NCBI GenBank assembly: GCA_003762615.1
Contig: RIAZ01000006.1
Coordinates: 124,001-188,000 of the forward strand
Source: Muribaculaceae bacterium Isolate-037 (Harlan)
Lineage (GTDB): Bacteria > Bacteroidota > Bacteroidia > Bacteroidales > Muribaculaceae
Length of the DNA: 64,000 bases
Direction of reading: 5' to 3'
The position numbers and the translations under genes were made by a program. Position 1 is the first letter of the stretch, and each line of letters begins with the position of its first letter. The notes below the pieces were generated by a model, which was not told where the DNA came from, did not search any database, and saw only the letters and a program-made list of their open reading frames with translations. Shown piece after piece: positions 17,040-27,006 of this stretch.

Positions 17040-17645
17040 ATGAAATCAATATTAATATCCATCGTGCTGCTCGCCCTCTTCCTCTCTCCCGGCGCAGCCG
17101 CTCAACAGATAGCCCTCAAGACCAACCTACTATACGATGCCACTACGACACCTAACCTTGGTCTTGAGTTTGGCTTATCCTCCAAATCCTCTTTGAATAT
17201 AGTCTACGGTTTGAATCCTTGGAAATTCAGTACCGATACTCATGGCGAGAGGTTTGTCAAGCATTGGGTGGTGATGCCGGAATACAGATGGTGGACTTGT
17301 ACGACTATGAATGGTCATTTCTTCGGCGTGCATGCCATGGGCGGACAGTTGAATGTCTCAAATGTGAGCTTGCCGGTTCCCGGAGTATTCTTTAGTGGAC
17401 TGAATCTGAAGAATGCAGCGCGAGATGGACGCTATCAAGGGATTTTTGCCGGTGCCGGATTGACTTATGGATACCAGTATCCGCTGTCAAAGCATTGGAA
17501 TATTGAAGGAGAAATCGGAGTAGGTTATGCTCATCTGTGGTATGATCAATATCCCTGTGGTGACTGCGGCACTAAAATATCTACCGGAGATGCCAATTAT
17601 TTGGGTCTTACTAAATTAGGACTCTCCATAATGTATGTTTTCTGA
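17040..17645 (+). CDS. DUF3575 fimbria-associated outer-membrane protein
   Basis: 201 residues with a signal peptide (MKSILISIVLLALFLSPGAAAQ) and the DUF3575 opening QIALKTNLLYDATTTPNLGLEFGL. The body alternates short beta strands ending in aromatic residues (TYGYQYPLSKHWNIEGEIGVGYAHLWYDQYPCGDCG, and a terminal SIMYVF), as in a small outer-membrane barrel. DUF3575 genes typically open Bacteroidales fimbrial operons next to a DUF3868 gene, exactly as here. The role is presumed to be in assembly or anchoring of the fimbria, not catalysis. It is preceded by about 370 bp without a convincing gene after the structured RNA. Confidence 0.85.
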   Translation: MKSILISIVLLALFLSPGAAAQQIALKTNLLYDATTTPNLGLEFGLSSKSSLNIVYGLNPWKFSTDTHGERFVKHWVVMPEYRWWTCTTMNGHFFGVHAMGGQLNVSNVSLPVPGVFFSGLNLKNAARDGRYQGIFAGAGLTYGYQYPLSKHWNIEGEIGVGYAHLWYDQYPCGDCGTKISTGDANYLGLTKLGLSIMYVF

Positions 17646-17721
17646 AAATGACATAACGGATGGATTAAGTTCGCTCTTAACATGTAAAAAGACATTTCAG
17701 GACTACGAAAAATAAGCCAAT

Positions 17722-19203
17722 ATGAAACATATAAACTGCATAAAACGATATATACTGATATCCGGAATCCTCATCCCCGGTATCGCATTTGGCGTCACAC
17801 CCAACGAAATCGAGATTGAGAATGCGCTTGCCTTACCCGTGAACGACAATCTTAAATTCAGTGCTGACATAGTGCTTGATGATCTTCGCGTCGGAGCAAA
17901 CCGTCAGGTGTATATCACTCCGATATTGGAGGATGGCAACGGTAATTCGGCTACACTCCCTTCCACTCTTGTCAATGGTCGCACAATGCAGATCCTGTGG
18001 GAAAGGGGTGCGGTGAAAGTTCCCGCCAATTACGAAAACGGTGTGCAGACTACCGTGAGACGTAATAATGGGAAACCGCAGCAGATAAACTACAATGCAG
18101 CTTTGCCGATGGAGAAATGGATGTGGAGTCCGTCTGCATCAGTGAGATGGGTAGTTGACTCATGTGGGTGCGGACATTTCAATGGCTCTGTGATAAAGAA
18201 GCAGGAGCTCCTGTCGCTCAATCCCGCCGAGAAGATGAGGGCTTCTTATCTTGTGCCGGCAATCGCGCCACTCCCCGTGACGATTCATGAAGGGAAGGCT
18301 CAGGTGCAATATGAGGTGAACCGTTCCGACCTTCATTCCGCCCCCTACGTCTGTGCCAACGGACAGGTGATCGACAACCGTTTTGAACTCAAGATTATTG
18401 ATGATTCCATATCAAATGCATTGAGCAACAAGAATATGGAGATTTCAAAGATAAAGATATGCGGATATGCTTCTCCCGATGGTTCATACGTGGGTAATGA
18501 GCAGCTATCCACAGAGCGTTCCCGTTCGTTGGCTGAATACGTGGCTTCAAGATATAATCTGACGGATGATAAGGCGGAATATTCCGCAGTCGCGGAAAAC
18601 TGGAAAGGGTTCCGTGATATTGTGGAGATCGACACTCGTCTTTCCAATGAGCAGAGGAATGCCCTTTTGAAGCTGATTGACCGTCCGGCATACGGCCCAT
18701 CGGATTACGATGCCAAGGAGAAAGAATTAAGGACCTCTCCGGAATTCCGGTCATTATACAGCAGTATAATCTTGCCTGAATGGTTCCCGCTTTTGCGAAC
18801 CACCCGATTTGAGATAGAGACACGCCTGAAGCCCCTTGACGATGCTCAATTGGCTGAGGTGATAACGACCGATCCCGATAAGATGTCACTCAATCAGATG
18901 TTCAGGGTCTCGAAGTTATATCCCGAAGGTTCGGAAGAGTTTAACGATGTGATTCAAATCATGCTCAAATATTATCCCGAGGATGAGGCTGCCAATCTTA
19001 ATGCCGCGTCTGCTGCATTGAAGATGGGCAATCTTGATGAGGCGGAGGTGTATCTGAAAAAAGCCGGTGATTCGAAGGAGGCATGGAATGCGAGGGGTAT
19101 ACTTGCCACGTGGAGAGGAGATATGGATGCTGCCCGCGATTGCTTCCGGAAGGCCGGAGCGTTGTCGGAAGCTGCCAAGAACCTTGAAATGCTCGGAAAC
19201 TGA
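17722..19203 (+). CDS. DUF3868 / OmpA-like fimbrial accessory protein with TPR tail
   Basis: 493 residues. After a signal peptide comes a DUF3868-type beta domain (about 25-150, VTPNEIEIENALALPVNDNLKFSADIVLDDL). An OmpA-like domain follows (about 210-330, with KICGYASPDGSYVGNEQLSTERSRSLAEYV), and then a C-terminal helical tail with tetratricopeptide features (ANLNAASAALKMGNLDEAEVYLKKAG). OmpA domains bind peptidoglycan, so the protein probably links the fimbrial machinery to the cell wall. The combination DUF3575-DUF3868-Mfa1-Mfa2 is characteristic of Mfa1-type fimbrial loci in Bacteroidales. It follows the DUF3575 gene by 76 bp. Confidence 0.85.
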   Translation: MKHINCIKRYILISGILIPGIAFGVTPNEIEIENALALPVNDNLKFSADIVLDDLRVGANRQVYITPILEDGNGNSATLPSTLVNGRTMQILWERGAVKVPANYENGVQTTVRRNNGKPQQINYNAALPMEKWMWSPSASVRWVVDSCGCGHFNGSVIKKQELLSLNPAEKMRASYLVPAIAPLPVTIHEGKAQVQYEVNRSDLHSAPYVCANGQVIDNRFELKIIDDSISNALSNKNMEISKIKICGYASPDGSYVGNEQLSTERSRSLAEYVASRYNLTDDKAEYSAVAENWKGFRDIVEIDTRLSNEQRNALLKLIDRPAYGPSDYDAKEKELRTSPEFRSLYSSIILPEWFPLLRTTRFEIETRLKPLDDAQLAEVITTDPDKMSLNQMFRVSKLYPEGSEEFNDVIQIMLKYYPEDEAANLNAASAALKMGNLDEAEVYLKKAGDSKEAWNARGILATWRGDMDAARDCFRKAGALSEAAKNLEMLGN

Positions 19204-19379
19204 TTTTCTCATAGCCTTTTTTACATTGTATTCTACCTTTTAGGAGTCCCGATTCGGCGACCCCATGGGTTTTGCATACTTGAAATAAACGGTCATTTAT
19301 CGTGAATTTAAAGATAATATATAATATATCAATAATTTACATAATTAACATAAAGCAATAACAATTAATTTGTAATCTT

Positions 19380-21419
19380 ATGAAGAAAAGATTCTATTAC
19401 GGAGCGATGGCCACAGGCCTCGTCTTCACGGCTTGTTCATCGGAGGCATTGAACGAACCGGACAACCGTCCGGCAGAAGCCGATCAGACACTCTACGTGA
19501 AAATGGCAATTCACGGAGATGACCTCAACGGTACACGTGCCGGCGATACCAACGGAGCACCTGACGCAGAAGGTGACTTTGAAGCAGGTGTAGGTGCTGA
19601 ATCAGAGATTAAAAATGCCTATTTCGTTTTCTATGACGCTGCAGGCAAACAGGTAGGAGACATTGTTCAGATCAATCTTGACAAAGCAACGACCGGTGTT
19701 GATGGCGCAACAGTTGAAAAATACTATGAAAGTGTTGTTCCTGTGAGCATCCGTAAGGGTGAACTTGACCCGGCACAAGTGGTCTGCTACATCAACCCGA
19801 TTTCACCTGCTGAATTGCAGAATCCCCTCAGCGAGATAGAGACTGTGACTCGTGAAATGGCCGTTTCCGGCAGTGATAATAAGCTCTTCCCAATGAGCAA
19901 CTCTGTTTACTATACTTCCACTGAAAATGGTACGAAACCTCAGATTGCAGTTCCTGTGGCTACAGACCAATTGTTTGACACCGAAAAGGAAGCTTTGGAA
20001 GCAACGAATAAGGCAATCGACGTTTATGTAGAGCGTTATGCTTCCAAACTTAAATTCACATCCAAAGATGCGGAGGCATACGAAACACATACAATGTTGA
20101 ATGGAGAAGAGGTGCCTGTCTCTCTTTCATTTGTAGCAGAAAAGTGGGCTCTTAATGCAGAGTCTAAGAAGACATACGTGGTTAAATCATTCCGTAAGGA
20201 GTCAGCAGAAGGTATAATCCTCCCGGATGATTACACTTATAATGATCTTAATACTGCAATTAATGGGACGTTATCCACTGCAGACTCTTGGGTATGGAAT
20301 AATGCTGATTATCATCGTTCATATTGGGGTATGTCTCCGGCTTATTTCACTGCTACATATCCTGAGGTGGCTGGTGATGTTAATGACAACTCGTTGCAGA
20401 CTTATTATACCTACAATGATTTGACTAAGGAAAATAGTAAAGTTGGTTATCCAACTACTGATACAGATGCTAAATATTTCAAGGAGACAACTGTTGGTTT
20501 GAAGGCACTTGACTCAAAGAACCCGGCAGCTGCAATGCCTTCAGTTATACTCGTAGGTAAATACAAACTTTCTGTAAATGGTACTGAAGTTGAAGGTAAT
20601 CCTGATTTCTATACTTATCTTAAAGGTAGTGATGGTAAACCTTTGGTTTATTTTGCTGCTAACGATGGTACTGCTGATAGCAAGGTTGCCGGTGGAGAAA
20701 GTATGTTGAAACGTTTCATTAATCAGGTAACAGTCTTATATAAACGAGTTAATGATGGAACAGAGGAAGCTCCGAAATACAGATATGTACGTCTTAACCC
20801 AACAGTTGCTGCTGATTTAGCTATGATGGTTGGTGCGCTTAAAATTGATCGTCCGACTGAGGCTGTTCTTAAAAATCCTACTACTACTGAGGGTTATGAT
20901 GAAATTAAGCTTCCTGCTCGTCAGCAGACTCTTCAGTTCAATGGCATTAACAATACAACCGGTATCTATATTGCAAATGGCAATGGTTACAAGGAGATTG
21001 TGGCTGATGATGCTACTCCTACAGGAACTCAGATTACACTTACAGCCGCTAACCGTGTGCTGATGCAGCAGGTCGGTTTTGCTAATTTCTATAATACCGG
21101 TATGGCTTACTTCAATATCCCTGTTAAGCATTACGGCTGGTATCGTGCAGGAAACACTCAGAAGGAAATCACTGAGGGTGAGACTACCAAACCCAATACA
21201 ACTACAATTGATTGGGGTAAGGTTCGCGTAGGTGACTTCGGCATGGTTCGTAACCACTCTTACAGCATTAACATCAGCTCTATCACTGGTCTTGCAACCG
21301 GTATCGCAGGTGTGGATGATCCTATCGTTCCGCCGGCTGAGACTAAGGATTACTATGTGGCTTACAAGGTGCGCATCCTGAAATGGGCTGTTGTTCCTGT
21401 GCAGAACGTAGATCTCTGA
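19380..21419 (+). CDS. Mfa1-type major fimbrillin
   Basis: This 679-residue lipoprotein precursor has signal and lipobox MKKRFYYGAMATGLVFTAC with Cys19. The N-terminal domain (TLYVKMAIHGDDLNGTRAGD, NAYFVFYDAAGKQVGDIV) matches the P. gingivalis Mfa1/FimA fold. In that family the lipidated precursor is cleaved at the surface and a C-terminal donor strand polymerises into the next subunit; the end here, VRILKWAVVPVQNVDL, is the expected segment. The protein is larger than most family members. Its central half (about 20200-21000) uses noticeably more T-ending codons than the flanks, consistent with a variable or imported exposed region. A strong hairpin follows, then the anchor gene. Confidence 0.88.
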   Translation: MKKRFYYGAMATGLVFTACSSEALNEPDNRPAEADQTLYVKMAIHGDDLNGTRAGDTNGAPDAEGDFEAGVGAESEIKNAYFVFYDAAGKQVGDIVQINLDKATTGVDGATVEKYYESVVPVSIRKGELDPAQVVCYINPISPAELQNPLSEIETVTREMAVSGSDNKLFPMSNSVYYTSTENGTKPQIAVPVATDQLFDTEKEALEATNKAIDVYVERYASKLKFTSKDAEAYETHTMLNGEEVPVSLSFVAEKWALNAESKKTYVVKSFRKESAEGIILPDDYTYNDLNTAINGTLSTADSWVWNNADYHRSYWGMSPAYFTATYPEVAGDVNDNSLQTYYTYNDLTKENSKVGYPTTDTDAKYFKETTVGLKALDSKNPAAAMPSVILVGKYKLSVNGTEVEGNPDFYTYLKGSDGKPLVYFAANDGTADSKVAGGESMLKRFINQVTVLYKRVNDGTEEAPKYRYVRLNPTVAADLAMMVGALKIDRPTEAVLKNPTTTEGYDEIKLPARQQTLQFNGINNTTGIYIANGNGYKEIVADDATPTGTQITLTAANRVLMQQVGFANFYNTGMAYFNIPVKHYGWYRAGNTQKEITEGETTKPNTTTIDWGKVRVGDFGMVRNHSYSINISSITGLATGIAGVDDPIVPPAETKDYYVAYKVRILKWAVVPVQNVDL

Positions 21420-21494
21420 TAAGGTAGTGTAAACACTTATATTCTGCCGGCTATGTCGGCAATCCCCCGGGTCTTTCGTGAGGCCTGATTCAGG

Positions 21495-21520
21495 ACGGAG
21501 GGGGGTGATACCCCCTCCGT
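21495..21520 (+). terminator. Strong intercistronic hairpin after the major fimbrillin
   Basis: ACGGAGGGGG and CCCCCTCCGT form a perfect 10-bp GC-rich stem with a 6-base loop and no T-run. It probably stabilises the 3' end of the shaft-subunit mRNA or partly blocks readthrough, allowing much more shaft subunit than anchor or tip. Confidence 0.6.
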
Positions 21521-21576
21521 TCACTAAGGGTTCCGATTGATTGGAACTTCGGCTTAATGGAAAAAATAACAACACC

Positions 21577-22653
21577 ATGCATATAGTGAACATAAAAAAC
21601 AAATCTCTCATCCCCGCTTTACTTTTTGCAGGACTGATGACCACGGGATGCACCATGGTGACCGATGATCTCGACCCATGCCCCGCATTACTGCGTATTA
21701 AGTTTGAATATGACTACAATATCAAATGGGCTGATGCTTTCCGGCATGAGGTGAAATCCGTGAATGTCTGGGCATTCACTCCTGATGGCAGACTCGCATG
21801 GAATGGTGAGGCTTCCGGTGAGACGCTTGCCTCCAGCAGTTTTTATCTTGACACACCGCTGACAGAGGGTGAATATGACTTTGTGACATGGTGTGGGCTA
21901 AAGGATAACAACGGTTTTGACCTCGCCACCTACACGCCGACTACGAAGGAGGAATTGGAGGTGACGCTCCGCACCGTGGAGAAGGATGGCAGAAACGTTT
22001 CTGACATACGGCTTCCCGGTCTATATCATGGTTATGTATCGGATTTTGAATATGAGGTAGACCCCAATAACCCCACGGTGAAGACGGTTGTGTTCAGCCT
22101 TATGAAAGACACTAAGGATATCCGCGTCATGCTTCAGCATCTTGACGGCTCGCCGATTGAGAACCGTGATTTCTCCGTCAGCATAACATACGATGATGGG
22201 GAATATGCCTGGGACAACAGTCTGCTTCCGTCGCCTGTGATATCTTACGAACCGTGGGAAGTGCGCTACGGAGTAATCACCACACCCGATGATGAGCCGG
22301 GCGCGGGAAATGGGTCTCGTTCCTTGCTGACACGTGACGACGGCACTATCTCTTCCGTGGCGACACTGCTGTTTGATCTCTCGACAGGACGCCTTATGGC
22401 AGATGACGAGAATAAGGCAATCCTGACGATACATCGCAATTGGGATAACCGCGACATTGTGAGAATACCGCTCATCAATTATCTCCTTCTCGTCAAGGGG
22501 CATTATGGCGATATATCCGATCAGGAATATCTCGACCGACAGGATGATTATTCGATCGTATTTTTCATCGACAAGAACAGCAACTGGGCGTCTGCCGCAG
22601 GTATATTCATCAACAGTTGGGCGGTGGTTCCTCCACAGGATCTTCCGTTGTGA
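21577..22653 (+). CDS. Mfa2/FimB-type fimbrial anchor subunit
   Basis: 358 residues from the ATG at 21577, which sits directly before the signal; an upstream TTG would add 12 unlikely residues. The lipobox is at MTTGC and is followed by the TDDLDPCP motif characteristic of FimB/Mfa2 proteins. The body has two beta-sandwich-like parts: LRIKFEYDYNIKWADAFRHEV with VNVWAFTPDG, and later VTIHRNWDNRDIVRIPLINYLL-like strands. Such proteins cap polymerisation at the cell surface, fixing the fimbria and limiting its length. It lies after the hairpin that follows the shaft gene and 43 bp before the next lipoprotein gene. Confidence 0.85.
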   Translation: MHIVNIKNKSLIPALLFAGLMTTGCTMVTDDLDPCPALLRIKFEYDYNIKWADAFRHEVKSVNVWAFTPDGRLAWNGEASGETLASSSFYLDTPLTEGEYDFVTWCGLKDNNGFDLATYTPTTKEELEVTLRTVEKDGRNVSDIRLPGLYHGYVSDFEYEVDPNNPTVKTVVFSLMKDTKDIRVMLQHLDGSPIENRDFSVSITYDDGEYAWDNSLLPSPVISYEPWEVRYGVITTPDDEPGAGNGSRSLLTRDDGTISSVATLLFDLSTGRLMADDENKAILTIHRNWDNRDIVRIPLINYLLLVKGHYGDISDQEYLDRQDDYSIVFFIDKNSNWASAAGIFINSWAVVPPQDLPL

Positions 22654-22696
22654 CATATTATTTCAACCGACATAATCTATCAATGAAGTTTGCCTT

Positions 22697-24448
22697 ATGA
22701 GGTTTTTGAAATATATATTCAGCATATTATTATTGGTGATTGCATTGCCGATTATAACATCGTGCTCGGCAGTCACCGATCATCCCGACCCCTGTCCTGC
22801 TGAGAATGATATCACGCTTAGTTTCACGATGCATACGACCGCCCGTATGTCAGATGGCAGTAGAGCCGACGGTGCAGGACATGAGGAGGTGGACAGCGAA
22901 TATGAGGAATTTGAAGATGCGGTCAACGTAAATGACTTTATTTTCTTTATATTCGTAGGCGAAGGGGATGATGCAACGTTGCTTGTGAAAAATAAGGATA
23001 TCGCATCATCGACAGATCCGACCACGATGATAACCGGTGCACCGGGTTCATACACCATCACCACAAAGATTGAGAAGCAACATCTGGAAACGGTATTGGG
23101 GCATCCGGCACGTCCTACGAGTGACGATGAAGTGAAATTCAGGTTCCTTATTTTTGCCAACTGCTATTCTCCGAAGGATGATGAGAACACTGTCGGTGGT
23201 GGACGCTTCACGAATTATGATGGGCTGAACATAGGAGTAACCACATATAAGGAGGTGATGGATGAAGCCATACAGTGGGGTTTCAACATGGATGAGATCT
23301 ATAATGACAATGAAGGTGATTCACAGGTGTCCGGATTGTATAAGGGCTACATCCCAATGTTCGGTACAAACAATTTCACTACAACAGAGCGTGCGTTGTA
23401 TGCGAGTCGTCCCGACGACAGAATCTATCTTGGAGAGATCGACCTTCTGCGTGCCCTCGCCAAGATAAGGGTAATCGATAATATTCCGGATGCCGATAAG
23501 GATGCTGACGGCTACCCTAAGATTAACAATGTGGTTATTGAAAGTTCTCAGAGTCATGCCCGTCAGCTCCCTTATGATGCGTTATCTTATATTAACGGGA
23601 ATCAGGTGCACACTCCAAATATTTTTTCAGATATAGTGCCAGGCACTGACAATGTATATAGGTATAAACTTGGAGTCATTGAAGGGAAGGCTATCCCCGA
23701 AGTTGGGAACAAAACCGTCAGAATCGGATATATACCGGAACAGCGGATTGCTCATGTCAATGGAAATGTTAACGAAGGGATGCCTCAGTTTGTGATTGCT
23801 GTTGATACTAAACGCAATTCAGATGGAAGCGTGGAACAGGAAGTGTATCGAATTCCGATGACTGGCTACAAGGATGATTATATATTTGAATTTGGGAATA
23901 ATATTCTTAGGAATCATATATATACATTGAGTGTGAATAGAGTGAAAGTAGGAGTTCCTGCAGATATAACTCTCTCGGTCGTTGATTGGGTACAGCAGTC
24001 ATTGACACTTGATTACACAGAAAATGTGAATATATCCGACCGGATAAGCTGGCAGTCCGGGACGTATGAAAATGATAATACCGAAACCGGAGAGCTTGTC
24101 TTGTTGCCATGGCATGACAATAATGTAGTTGAGGCTATCTGTACGTTCGGAATCTCCACGCCTATAGGTGCGACATGGACGGCAAGTCTTCCGGTTATTG
24201 AGGGGACTCCCGATGCGTTTAAGTTTGTTGACGAGTCCGGTAATCTTGTTTCAACCATTTCCGGCACGGTGGATGGAAAGACCCTATCAAAATTAAGGAT
24301 TGTCTCGACGGATCCTTCCCCCCGTGATACAAGCAAGGCGCGTCTGGTAGTAACGGTGTCGCTCGCTAATGGCAAATATATGGAGGCGCGGATATGTGAT
24401 GCCGGAAAATCCTACAAGAATTACACTATTGTTCAGAACATGCAGTAA
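22697..24448 (+). CDS. Fimbrillin-like accessory lipoprotein, Mfa/Fim family
   Basis: 583 residues with a signal peptide and a lipobox cysteine (PIITSCS). An HPDPCP motif shared with the neighbouring anchor comes next, then a fimbrillin-type domain (DAVNVNDFIFFIFVGEGDD) and a DITLSVVDWVQQSLTLDY strand typical of subunits that accept a donor strand. The C-terminal part (about 430-583) looks like an extra Ig-like beta domain (GELVLLPWHDNNVVEAICTFGIST). I read it as a minor or linker subunit between shaft and tip, comparable in position to Mfa3 or FimC. It is followed by the next subunit gene after 14 bp. The exact role is inference. Confidence 0.75.
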   Translation: MRFLKYIFSILLLVIALPIITSCSAVTDHPDPCPAENDITLSFTMHTTARMSDGSRADGAGHEEVDSEYEEFEDAVNVNDFIFFIFVGEGDDATLLVKNKDIASSTDPTTMITGAPGSYTITTKIEKQHLETVLGHPARPTSDDEVKFRFLIFANCYSPKDDENTVGGGRFTNYDGLNIGVTTYKEVMDEAIQWGFNMDEIYNDNEGDSQVSGLYKGYIPMFGTNNFTTTERALYASRPDDRIYLGEIDLLRALAKIRVIDNIPDADKDADGYPKINNVVIESSQSHARQLPYDALSYINGNQVHTPNIFSDIVPGTDNVYRYKLGVIEGKAIPEVGNKTVRIGYIPEQRIAHVNGNVNEGMPQFVIAVDTKRNSDGSVEQEVYRIPMTGYKDDYIFEFGNNILRNHIYTLSVNRVKVGVPADITLSVVDWVQQSLTLDYTENVNISDRISWQSGTYENDNTETGELVLLPWHDNNVVEAICTFGISTPIGATWTASLPVIEGTPDAFKFVDESGNLVSTISGTVDGKTLSKLRIVSTDPSPRDTSKARLVVTVSLANGKYMEARICDAGKSYKNYTIVQNMQ

Positions 24449-24462
24449 ATGTAGCTTGGAAT

Positions 24463-27006
24463 ATGATTCTAAAATTTTTAAAATATATATCGGTTATTGC
24501 GGTGCTTCCGTTTATATGCGGATGTACAGACAATGTTGATGACCCTAATTCCGGGGATAATGCCGGAATCTTGACGATTACGTTGCGCAATTCTAATGCA
24601 TCGCGTTCCACGGAATCGGATAACAGCGAGGTTCTTATTAAGAATGCGGTGATAGCGTTATATCCTGATGCGTATGGTGAGGATCAGCCGGCAGTGGCAT
24701 TGCAGACCTTTGACGCGATTGATAAGTCAGGCAGTGCGACCGTGCAGATGAAACTTACAGATGATATGGTGCAGACGCTTTTCGGCGGGGCATCCGGAGC
24801 AAGATGTAAGTTATATGCAGTGGCAAATATCGACAATCTGGCGGATGTGGCAGCCAATGCGTCGATATCATCACTTAAATCAATCTCGGTGGGTTCATCT
24901 TTTGATATTATCAAGGTGCAGCCATCCTTTGCCATGAGTGGGTTGGGAGGAGTTACATATACTTTGTCGGGAGGAAATGGGACGGCTTCCGGCAGTGTTG
25001 ACTTGATAAGGACGGCTGCAAAGATTTCGTTGAATGTGAAACTTCCGGAGTCTGTGGTGGATGCTGATGGTGCAGAATGGGTGCCGGCAATATCGTCAAC
25101 CGGTGGTATGCGTGCATTCCTTGTGAATGGTGTGAAGCGAACAGATTTGGTTCCGTCTGATGGATATACTCCGCAGGATGATGATTACTTTATAATGTCG
25201 CTTGCGGATGCGGATGCGGTTCGTGGTCTTTCGAGTATAGGTGTTGGGGAATACTCTTACCGTATGGACGTTCCGCTTTATACATATCCTAATCACTGGA
25301 CAGAAACACCGGAGGAAAAACACCGTACCTCCATGACTCTTGTTGTGCCTTGGCAGAAACGTGGTGAACAGAGATGGAACACGTTCTATTATCAGGTGCC
25401 CGTGACGGATCTTGTGGAGATTGTCTCGAATCATTCATATAGTGTCAATCTGAATGTCGGGATGTTGGGAAGTCTCTCTCCGGAAACACCGGAAGAGCTT
25501 GACGATTTGAGCTATCAGATTGTTGATTGGAACTCAGCCCCGATTGACGTGAATATCACGGACACACGTTATCTCGTAGTCAGTCCGAAAGAGATATCTG
25601 TCAATAATGAGGAGAATATGATAGTGCCGTTCTATACTTCTCATCCTGTAGAGATATCAAATGTTGAGTTGCAATATTCTCGATTCAATTATTATTCAGA
25701 TGGTAATGGAACAGTGGTAGATTTCACGGTGACGAATGAAATGATCATCAAGTCAAATGAGAATAGCGGTTCTGATAAAAAACTTTGCACTTATAGTGTG
25801 GAGAAGGATGCTTTAGGAAACAATATCTTAAAAGTGATGCACCCACTGACAGTGTGGGAACCCTATAATAGCTCCGGTGGTGAGATATCTTTGACAGGAC
25901 AGACAGTGGCTCCCTCAAATTTGGGGATCGATTATTACAAACCGTCGGATCCGGCAGAGAATGCATTCTCTCCCTATAAGATTATAGTGACCATACGGCA
26001 TATTGATAAAAAAGAATTTACACAGACTATTACGATAACACAGTATCCGAGTATTTATATTGAACCGAAAAATAATCCCGGAGGCAGTTATAATACTGGA
26101 TATAGTAGTCGGAACGTAGGATCATTCTGGAATCCTCGCTATGAGTACACGCCAACAACATCTCCCTATGGATTCGTTTATGTAAATCCGACATACAATA
26201 CAGCTCCAACATCCGGCTCATCCGGTGGATTTGGATATTGGGATAATAGTTCGGATTTAGGAGATGTGCTTGGTCTTGCTGGAAATAATTCAAATCCGAA
26301 TATGTATGTGATAAATGTGTCAATCCTTGGTGATAATGAGAATAAATATGTGATTGGAGATCCCAGATCTTTAAATATTAATAACAATTTAACCGGTACG
26401 GGATCTATAAATACTTCTGAGGATTTAAATAATACTTGGAGTGTGGATGCGGATGCTTTATATGAAAATTCTGCAAAAAGAAAATTGAGGTATTACTATC
26501 CTACAATAGAAAATGAATCAGATAATTATGCATACATGATTGCACCCAAAATTCGTGTGGCATCATCATACGGAAAAACATATACTATAAATCGGACTAA
26601 TTGCCGAAGAAGAGCTGCGTCTTATCAAGAGCAAGGATGTCCTGCTGGCAGATGGAGATTGCCGACGCTTGGTGAATTCATGTTCATAACCCAATTATCG
26701 GCAGAAGGAAAGATTCCAGCTTTATTTAATTTATCTACGTCTAATAGCAGTAGTTACTATATGACTGCTCAAGGAGCATATAAAGTTGAAAATAAGAATG
26801 GAAAGGCTGTGGTTACAAAACAGACAAGTAATAGTAATACTTTGATACGTGCAGTGTATGACGAATGGTATTGGGAACAACAGTCGGCATATCAATTGCA
26901 GCGGAATGCTTCGGGTGGTTATGATTTCACTTGGGGTGATGTGCCGCGTGATGCAACCCGTAGCGCGATGTTGATTAATTCTTATAAAAGCAAGATGACA
27001 AAATGA
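24463..27006 (+). CDS. Large fimbrial accessory/tip lipoprotein (DUF4906-like)
   Basis: 847 residues. The lipobox is at FICGC, then a fimbrillin-like N domain (GILTITLRNSNASRSTES, LIKNAVIALYPDAYG) and a LVEIVSNHSYSVNLNV / SYQIVDWNSAPIDVNI region typical of DUF4906-type proteins. The C-terminal third is Ser/Asn/Gly/Tyr-rich and ends with a CPAGRWRLPTLGEFMFITQL segment. This resembles the CPxGWRLPTxxE motif of lectin-like FISUMP or FGE-fold domains, so the tip of the fimbria may bind a ligand there. The C-terminal part is also more AT-rich than the start. It overlaps the next gene by 4 bp (ATGA). Confidence 0.72.
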   Translation: MILKFLKYISVIAVLPFICGCTDNVDDPNSGDNAGILTITLRNSNASRSTESDNSEVLIKNAVIALYPDAYGEDQPAVALQTFDAIDKSGSATVQMKLTDDMVQTLFGGASGARCKLYAVANIDNLADVAANASISSLKSISVGSSFDIIKVQPSFAMSGLGGVTYTLSGGNGTASGSVDLIRTAAKISLNVKLPESVVDADGAEWVPAISSTGGMRAFLVNGVKRTDLVPSDGYTPQDDDYFIMSLADADAVRGLSSIGVGEYSYRMDVPLYTYPNHWTETPEEKHRTSMTLVVPWQKRGEQRWNTFYYQVPVTDLVEIVSNHSYSVNLNVGMLGSLSPETPEELDDLSYQIVDWNSAPIDVNITDTRYLVVSPKEISVNNEENMIVPFYTSHPVEISNVELQYSRFNYYSDGNGTVVDFTVTNEMIIKSNENSGSDKKLCTYSVEKDALGNNILKVMHPLTVWEPYNSSGGEISLTGQTVAPSNLGIDYYKPSDPAENAFSPYKIIVTIRHIDKKEFTQTITITQYPSIYIEPKNNPGGSYNTGYSSRNVGSFWNPRYEYTPTTSPYGFVYVNPTYNTAPTSGSSGGFGYWDNSSDLGDVLGLAGNNSNPNMYVINVSILGDNENKYVIGDPRSLNINNNLTGTGSINTSEDLNNTWSVDADALYENSAKRKLRYYYPTIENESDNYAYMIAPKIRVASSYGKTYTINRTNCRRRAASYQEQGCPAGRWRLPTLGEFMFITQLSAEGKIPALFNLSTSNSSSYYMTAQGAYKVENKNGKAVVTKQTSNSNTLIRAVYDEWYWEQQSAYQLQRNASGGYDFTWGDVPRDATRSAMLINSYKSKMTK

